Source: Actinomycetes bacterium (GTDB taxonomy: Bacteria > Actinomycetota > Actinomycetes > Actinomycetales > Dermabacteraceae). From it: 17,715 bases of DNA. Positions 14,054 to 17,715 of this stretch are shown in pieces. The notes under the pieces were generated by a model that searched no databases, was not told the origin of the DNA, and was given only the letters and a program-made list of their open reading frames with translations. Location: the NCBI GenBank assembly GCA_023389045.1, contig JAEWEZ010000028.1, positions 1 through 17,715 of the forward strand, given 5' to 3'. Position 1 is the first letter of the stretch; every line of letters starts with the position of its first letter. A program made the position numbers and the translations under genes.

Positions 14054-14922
14054 AGGAGCGTTCCCTCCGCCACGATCGCGGCGGGCCCGGTGAGCAGAAC
14101 AGCACCGTCAGCACCCCAGGCCACTTCGAGTCGCCCGCCGGGAACGTCCACGGTCCACGGGGCCGGCTGGTTTTCCGCGGCGCTGACGGCACGGGCGGCC
14201 GCCACCGCAGTGGCCGCCACGCCAGTGCCGCAGGACCGGGTCTCCCCCACTCCGCGTTCGAGCACCCGCATCGCCACGTGGTGGTCTCCTCGCATCGCCA
14301 CGATCTCAATATTGGTTCCGCCCTCGGGAGCGGGCTCGACGCTCAGATCCCGTTCGAGATCGAAGGCCTCCAGATCCGTGCCCTCGGGAAGGAAGGCCAC
14401 TGCGTGGGGATTCCCCATATCCACGTCGGTCGCCTCCAGGGCCAGGTCCCCGCAGCGCACCTCGCGCTGCCCCGTCGCCACCGTCGGAACCCCCATGCCG
14501 ACCTGCACGATCCACTCCCCTTCGAGGTTTTCGGGAGCCGAGAGGATCTCCACATGACGCACACCGGCGCGAGTCCAGATCGCAAAGGACGGCTCGGCCA
14601 CATGCCCCGAGCGCTGCAGGTGCGCGGCGAAAACGCGCACCCCATTGCCGCACATTTCCGCGAGGGAACCGTCAGCATTGCGGTAGTCCATGAACCAGTA
14701 AGGGGCGTCAGCGGGGGCGTCGATGCCCGATTTCGCCGTGGGGACGACGCGGATCACCCCGTCGCCACCGATCCCGGCTCGGCGGTCGGCAATACGCGCG
14801 ACCCGCTCCGGGGAAAGGTCCAGCGTGCCCTCGAGATCGTCGATCAGCACGAAGTCGTTTTCGGTGCCGTGCCCTTTGACGAATCGCAGCGGGGCGGGGG
14901 TGCAGGGCTCTTCGATGTTCAT
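14044..14922 (-). CDS. dapF: Diaminopimelate epimerase
   Basis: DapF converts LL- to meso-diaminopimelate, the last epimerisation in the lysine branch and the supplier of the peptidoglycan cross-linking residue in organisms that use meso-DAP. The 292-aa product has the cofactor-free two-cysteine active site: Cys 91 in MCGNGVR (90-96) and Cys 231 in SCGTGVAA (230-237). It also has the family start FVKGHGTENDFVLID (14-28), DRRAGIGGDG (46-55) and DMGNPHAV (168-175). The ATG at 14922 has no Shine-Dalgarno but lies exactly 6 nt after a TAGGCT -10, so a leaderless transcript is likely even though miaA is only 17 bp upstream on the same strand. Confidence 0.97.
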   Translation of the reverse strand: MNIEEPCTPAPLRFVKGHGTENDFVLIDDLEGTLDLSPERVARIADRRAGIGGDGVIRVVPTAKSGIDAPADAPYWFMDYRNADGSLAEMCGNGVRVFAAHLQRSGHVAEPSFAIWTRAGVRHVEILSAPENLEGEWIVQVGMGVPTVATGQREVRCGDLALEATDVDMGNPHAVAFLPEGTDLEAFDLERDLSVEPAPEGGTNIEIVAMRGDHHVAMRVLERGVGETRSCGTGVAATAVAAARAVSAAENQPAPWTVDVPGGRLEVAWGADGAVLLTGPAAIVAEGTLLLG

Positions 14923-14928
14923 GGAAAG

Positions 14929-14934
14929 AGCCTA
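14929..14934 (-). promoter_or_regulatory. -10 element TAGGCT, leaderless start of dapF
   Basis: TAGGCT on the minus strand, 6 nt (CTTTCC), then the dapF ATG. It lies in the 17-bp gap after miaA, so any -35 would be inside the miaA coding end. Confidence 0.5.
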
Positions 14935-14939
14935 CTGGG

Positions 14940-15872
14940 CTATGCGGAGTCGATAATCTGCAGTGCCTGCTCACGAAGGCGTTCTGCACCGCCCGGTTGA
15001 TCGGCGGTCGCGGCATCAAGCCACTGCACCCGGCGGTCGCGGTGGAACCAGGTGTCCTGTTTGCGCACCAGGCGTCGCGTGCCGACGATCGTTGATTCGA
15101 TCGCTTCTGCGCAGCTCATCTGCCCATCGAGCACCGCAAGCGCCTGCTCGTAGCCGATCGCGCGGCGCGCCGTCACGCCCCGGTCAAGGCCCTGGTCGAG
15201 GAGCGTGCGGACCTCGTCGAGGAGTCCCTGCTCGACCATGTGGTGCACCCGTCGGGCGATGCGGTCGTGGAGGTCGGCGCGGTCTCGGCGCAGGCCGATC
15301 TGTACCGTCCTCGGGTCCGTGTACTGGGGTTGCGGGAGAAAGGCGGCAAAGGGTTTCCCGGTGAGTTCCCCCACTTCGAGGGCGCGGACGATGCGGCGCG
15401 TGTCGTTCACGCCGATGCTTGCGGCGGCCTGCGGGTCGCGGGCAGCGAGTTCCGCATGCAGGGCCGGGGTGCCGATCTGCCGGGCGCGTTCTTCGAGGCG
15501 TTCCCGTACGACGGGGTCGGTGGGTGGGAAGGCGATCTCGTCGAGCACTGCGCGGATGTACAGTCCGGAACCGCCCACCAGGATGGGGGTGCGGCCGCGG
15601 CTGCGGATCGCGGTGATCGCGGCGCGGGCCTCGCGCTGGTAGGCGCTGACGCTTGCTTCCTCGGTGACGTCGAGGACGTCGAGGAGGTGGTGCGGGATGC
15701 GGGCGCGTTCTTCCGGGCTGACTTTCGCTGTGCCGATGTCCATGCCGCGGTAGAGCTGGAGGGCGTCGGCGTTGATGATTTCCCCGTGGAGGACCTCGGC
15801 GAGGTCGAGGGCGAGGTCGCTCTTGCCGGTGGCGGTGGCGCCGACCACGGCGATCAGGGGGAGGCTCGGCAT
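14940..15872 (-). CDS. miaA: tRNA dimethylallyltransferase
   Basis: MiaA transfers a dimethylallyl group to N6 of A37 in tRNAs that read codons beginning with U, making i6A, the substrate of MiaB. The 310-aa product is of standard length. Seen: P-loop GATATGKS (11-18), DALQLYRGMDIGTAK (35-49), PHHLLDVLD (60-68), GGSGLYIRAVLD (99-110), and the C-terminal RRAIGYEQAL and VRKQDTWFHRD segments that grip the tRNA. The ATG at 15872 is preceded by TACCCT with a 6-nt spacer, indicating a leaderless mRNA. It is followed after 17 bp by dapF. Upstream lies a tandem repeat array separating it from the divergent ybjN-type gene. Confidence 0.97.
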   Translation of the reverse strand: MPSLPLIAVVGATATGKSDLALDLAEVLHGEIINADALQLYRGMDIGTAKVSPEERARIPHHLLDVLDVTEEASVSAYQREARAAITAIRSRGRTPILVGGSGLYIRAVLDEIAFPPTDPVVRERLEERARQIGTPALHAELAARDPQAAASIGVNDTRRIVRALEVGELTGKPFAAFLPQPQYTDPRTVQIGLRRDRADLHDRIARRVHHMVEQGLLDEVRTLLDQGLDRGVTARRAIGYEQALAVLDGQMSCAEAIESTIVGTRRLVRKQDTWFHRDRRVQWLDAATADQPGGAERLREQALQIIDSA

Positions 15873-15878
15873 AGGCCC

Positions 15879-15884
15879 AGGGTA
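15879..15884 (-). promoter_or_regulatory. -10 element TACCCT, leaderless start of miaA
   Basis: TACCCT on the minus strand, 6 nt (GGGCCT), then the miaA ATG at 15872. There is no Shine-Dalgarno. A -35 would fall near 15902-15907, at the edge of the tandem repeat array. Confidence 0.52.
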
Positions 15885-15905
15885 GCCGGGGCGGCAGGTT
15901 CGCCA

Positions 15906-15975
15906 GGTACAGCCTTCAGGCCTGTGGGGTACAGCCTTCAGGCCCAGGGGTACAGCCTTCAGGCCTAAGGGGTAT
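15906..15975. repeat. Tandem array of a 17-bp core (GGTACAGCCTTCAGGCC), three copies plus a fragment
   Basis: Identical cores lie at 15906-15922, 15928-15944 and 15949-15965, spaced 22 and 21 bp apart. A fourth partial unit (GGTA) begins at 15971. Each core contains a GCCT-TC-AGGC dyad. The linkers between cores vary. The array fills the space between the miaA -10 region and the putative -10 of the divergent YbjN gene. Confidence 0.85.
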
Positions 15976-15978
15976 GGT
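15973..15978 (+). promoter_or_regulatory. Candidate -10 (TATGGT) of the ybjN-type gene
   Basis: TATGGT lies at the right end of the tandem array and would start transcription near 15985, giving a leader of about 65 nt with a hairpin. The -35 position falls inside the third repeat unit and does not resemble TTGACA. Confidence 0.35.
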
Positions 15979-15991
15979 GTGGCTCGTTGCC

Positions 15992-16011
15992 CTCACGCAG
16001 CCCCGCGTGAG
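15992..16011 (+). other. Hairpin in the leader of the ybjN-type gene
   Basis: CTCACGC and GCGTGAG pair perfectly around a 6-nt loop in the predicted 5' untranslated region, about 40 nt before the start codon. No U-tract follows, so it is not a simple attenuator. Confidence 0.4.
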
Positions 16012-16049
16012 CGGCGAAGCACCTGCTTATCGAGTGTTTGAGGTGAGAC

Positions 16050-16532
16050 GTGGCTGCACCGCAGAGCGTGGCGGTTCCTGAGGAGGCCGTGCTGCTGGCC
16101 CCGATGTCGCTGGAGCGACTGCAGGAGGCGCTGACCCGGCTGGGCTATTCCTTCGTGCAGGATGAGGCGCATCCCGATGTGTTGCGTGCCCGCTTCGACG
16201 ATTACCGTTTCCACTTCCTGCTGACCGGTGAGGATGGCGGGGTGCTGCAGGCCCGTGGCCGCTGGAACCACTCCGTGGATGTCTCCCGTAAGGTCGAGAT
16301 GATCAAGCTGTGCAATGAGTGGAATATGAACCGGATCTGGCCGAAGGTGTATGTGCGCCGGGAGTCGGAGGGCCTGCTCGGGGTCTATGGCGAGACCATC
16401 GCTGATTTCCGCGGTGGCGCGATCGACGCCCAGATTGATGCGGCCCTGACCTGCGGCCTCTCCACCGTGATCGCTTTCTTCCACTCCCTGGAGGAGCGCC
16501 TCGGCGACGAGATTGACGATCTCGACGACTGA
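16050..16532 (+). CDS. YbjN domain protein
   Basis: A 160-aa cytoplasmic protein of the YbjN family, which has a fold like type III secretion chaperones and is common in Actinobacteria. Its biochemical role is unknown; E. coli YbjN affects stress tolerance and motility. Seen: MSLERLQEALTRLGYSF (19-35), a strand-rich middle with RFHFLLTGED and LQARGRWNH, then the family-typical helix KVEMIKLCNEWNMNRIWPKVYVR (about 81-103). An acidic helical C-terminus follows, ending EIDDLDD. The GTG at 16050 is supported by GAGG 6 nt upstream. It is divergent from miaA across the repeat array and convergent with miaB. The neighbourhood with two A37 tRNA-modification genes is conserved context rather than proof of a shared function. 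Confidence 0.85.
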   Translation: MAAPQSVAVPEEAVLLAPMSLERLQEALTRLGYSFVQDEAHPDVLRARFDDYRFHFLLTGEDGGVLQARGRWNHSVDVSRKVEMIKLCNEWNMNRIWPKVYVRRESEGLLGVYGETIADFRGGAIDAQIDAALTCGLSTVIAFFHSLEERLGDEIDDLDD

Positions 16533-16577
16533 GTAATTTTCCCGGCACACTCCGCTGCGTGAATAGTGGCCGCGTGA

Positions 16578-16596
16578 GTGCGCCCAGTGGGCGTGC
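16578..16596. terminator. Possible terminator between the ybjN-type gene and miaB
   Basis: GTGCGCCC and GGGCGTGC form an 8-pair stem (including G-T pairs) around a 3-nt loop in the 69-bp convergent gap. On the plus strand CTCTCTC follows, a weak pyrimidine tail, which favours the ybjN-type gene. Confidence 0.35.
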
Positions 16597-16601
16597 CTCT
16601 C

Positions 16602-17715
16602 TCAGCGCACCCGCAGGCTCGGAATACCCAGGCTGACGGGTCCCCTGGGCGCGGGCGCCCCGGTTCCACAGGATCCTCCGGGCTCAATCCCCTGTTCGCG
16701 CGCCTCCCAGGCGTCTCCCGAGCGGGTGCGACGCACCGAGAACTCTTCGGGGCGTAGCTCCGCTGCCGGACGCCCGGCGAGTCGGGCGCTGTCGGCAATC
16801 AGGTAGTGCGGGGCGGCGTGGGTGACGGTCGCCTTGACCAGGTCGCCCGGCCGGGGGCGCTGATGAGCGGGCAGATCCGCCGGCAGGGCGAGGTGCACGA
16901 GGCGGTTGTCGCGGGCACGCCCGGAAATGCGCTGGGTTTCCGCATCGCGTTCGCCTTCGCCCTCGGCGATCAGCGCTTCCACCACGGTGCCTTCGAGGGC
17001 GCGGTTTTCTTCCAGAGTGATCCGGTCCTGCAGTGCCACGAGACGTTCGAAGCGTTCCTGCACGACTTCCTTGGGGATCTGGTCTTCCATTGTCGCGGCG
17101 GGGGTGCCGGTGCGGATGGAGTACTGGAAGGTGAAGGCGCTGGAGAAGCGGGAGGCTTCGACCACCTCGAGGGTCTGCTGGAAGTCCTCTTCGGTCTCTC
17201 CGGGGAAGCCGACGATGATGTCGGTGGTGATCGCGGCATGCGGGATGCGCTCACGCACGCGGTCGAGGATCCCCAGGAACTTCTTAGACCGGTAGGAGCG
17301 GCGCATCGCCTTCAGGATCCGGTCCGAGCCGGACTGCAGCGGCATGTGCAGCTGAGGCATGACATTGGGGGTCTCGGCCATCGCCTCGATCACATCGTCG
17401 GTGAACATCGCCGGATGCGGGGAGGTGAAGCGCACGCGTTCGAGCCCCTCGACCTCACCGCAGGCGCGCAGGAGTTTCGCGAAGGCTCCGCGGTCGCCGA
17501 ACTCGACGCCGTAGGAGTTCACGTTCTGCCCGAGCAGCGTCACTTCGATAGCGCCGGTATCCACCACGTCGCGGATCTCGGCGAGGATGTCGCCCGGCCG
17601 GCGGTCTTTTTCTTTGCCGCGCAGCGAGGGGACGATGCAGAAGGTGCAGGTGTTGTTGCAGCCGACGGAGATGGAGACCCATCCGCTCGATGCGGAGTCG
17701 CGCTTGGTGGGCAGT
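16602..17715 (-). CDS. miaB: tRNA-2-methylthio-N6-dimethylallyladenosine synthase, 5' end cut by the window
   Basis: MiaB is a radical-SAM enzyme that adds the 2-methylthio group to i6A37 made by MiaA. About 370 C-terminal residues are present; the N-terminal cluster-binding domain and start codon lie beyond the right edge. The frame stays open to the edge, so the ATG at 17567 is internal. Seen upstream of it: [19 protein letters not shown], which holds the radical-SAM CxxxCxxC motif (17637-17660). Then come [38 protein letters not shown] and [16 protein letters not shown], all diagnostic of methylthiotransferases. Near the C-terminus is a TRAM-type RNA-binding domain (about [12 protein letters not shown] to [14 protein letters not shown]). 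A Pro/Gly/Arg-rich tail of about 60 residues follows and looks disordered. The MiaB identity over RimO is supported by the NVNSYG segment and by the nearby miaA. Confidence 0.95.
   Translation of the reverse strand, partial: LPTKRDSASSGWVSISVGCNNTCTFCIVPSLRGKEKDRRPGDILAEIRDVVDTGAIEVTLLGQNVNSYGVEFGDRGAFAKLLRACGEVEGLERVRFTSPHPAMFTDDVIEAMAETPNVMPQLHMPLQSGSDRILKAMRRSYRSKKFLGILDRVRERIPHAAITTDIIVGFPGETEEDFQQTLEVVEASRFSSAFTFQYSIRTGTPAATMEDQIPKEVVQERFERLVALQDRITLEENRALEGTVVEALIAEGEGERDAETQRISGRARDNRLVHLALPADLPAHQRPRPGDLVKATVTHAAPHYLIADSARLAGRPAAELRPEEFSVRRTRSGDAWEAREQGIEPGGSCGTGAPAPRGPVSLGIPSLRVR

Noticed and set aside
15240..15968. 242-aa open frame opposite miaA that runs into the tandem repeats
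   Set aside because: Gly/Ala/Asp-rich antisense frame; the repeated YSLQA ending is only a translation of the tandem repeats.
15906..15975. Possible mini CRISPR array
   Set aside because: The linkers are only 4-5 nt, with no spacers and no cas genes; it is a simple tandem repeat.

Overview
The window is a stretch of chromosome from a GC-rich actinobacterium. The evidence is the strong G/C bias at third codon positions, frequent GTG starts, many leaderless-looking starts, a SOS operator of the Gram-positive type (CGAAC-N4-GTTCG), and a gene set (SAV_6107-type HEPN, PAC2 protein, HelR/HelD helicase, YbjN, DinG-like helicase, lexA/LysM/nrdR cluster) typical of Actinobacteria. A Micrococcales member is my best guess. 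The genus cannot be fixed from the sequence alone. It is mostly a conserved housekeeping and DNA-damage neighbourhood. I found no transposase, integrase, phage gene, CRISPR array, tRNA or rRNA.

Layout, left to right. Positions 1-2148 (minus): a HEPN-domain protein followed by the Y-family polymerase DinB, with a probable terminator at the far left. 2267-3163 (plus): a spermidine-synthase-like protein, followed by a 3 x 20-bp tandem repeat and a strong hairpin. 3377-4941 (minus): cold-shock protein CspA and a PAC2-family protein, separated by about 340 bp of non-coding leader. 5034-7367 (plus): a HelR/HelD-type RNA-polymerase-associated SF1 helicase, divergent from PAC2. 7607-8500 (minus): nrdR and a small membrane-anchored LysM protein, divergent from lexA (8668-9396, plus). 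Two SOS boxes lie in the lexA/LysM gap. 9471-11486 (minus): DinG/XPD-like Fe-S helicase, convergent with lexA. 11621-13186 (minus): HflX GTPase. 13393-14016 (plus): RsmC-like methyltransferase. 14044-14922 and 14940-15872 (minus): dapF and miaA. 16050-16532 (plus): YbjN protein. 16602 to the right edge (minus): 5'-truncated miaB.

How they fit together. LexA, the LysM protein (in the position of mycobacterial Rv2719c/ChiZ, corynebacterial DivS and Bacillus YneA), DinB and the DinG-like helicase form a DNA-damage theme. Only the lexA/LysM pair carries recognisable SOS boxes here. MiaA and MiaB act successively on A37 of tRNAs, and HflX and the RsmC-like enzyme also act on ribosomes or rRNA. HelR and CspA act on transcription or RNA.

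The most notable signals are regulatory. (1) One SOS box overlaps the Shine-Dalgarno sequence of the LysM gene and the other overlaps the probable lexA -35. (2) Six genes share a TAnnnT-N6-start-codon arrangement indicating leaderless mRNAs, and helR has a near match. (3) There are three separate 20-22-bp tandem repeats in intergenic DNA, one of them placed exactly between the divergent miaA and ybjN promoters.
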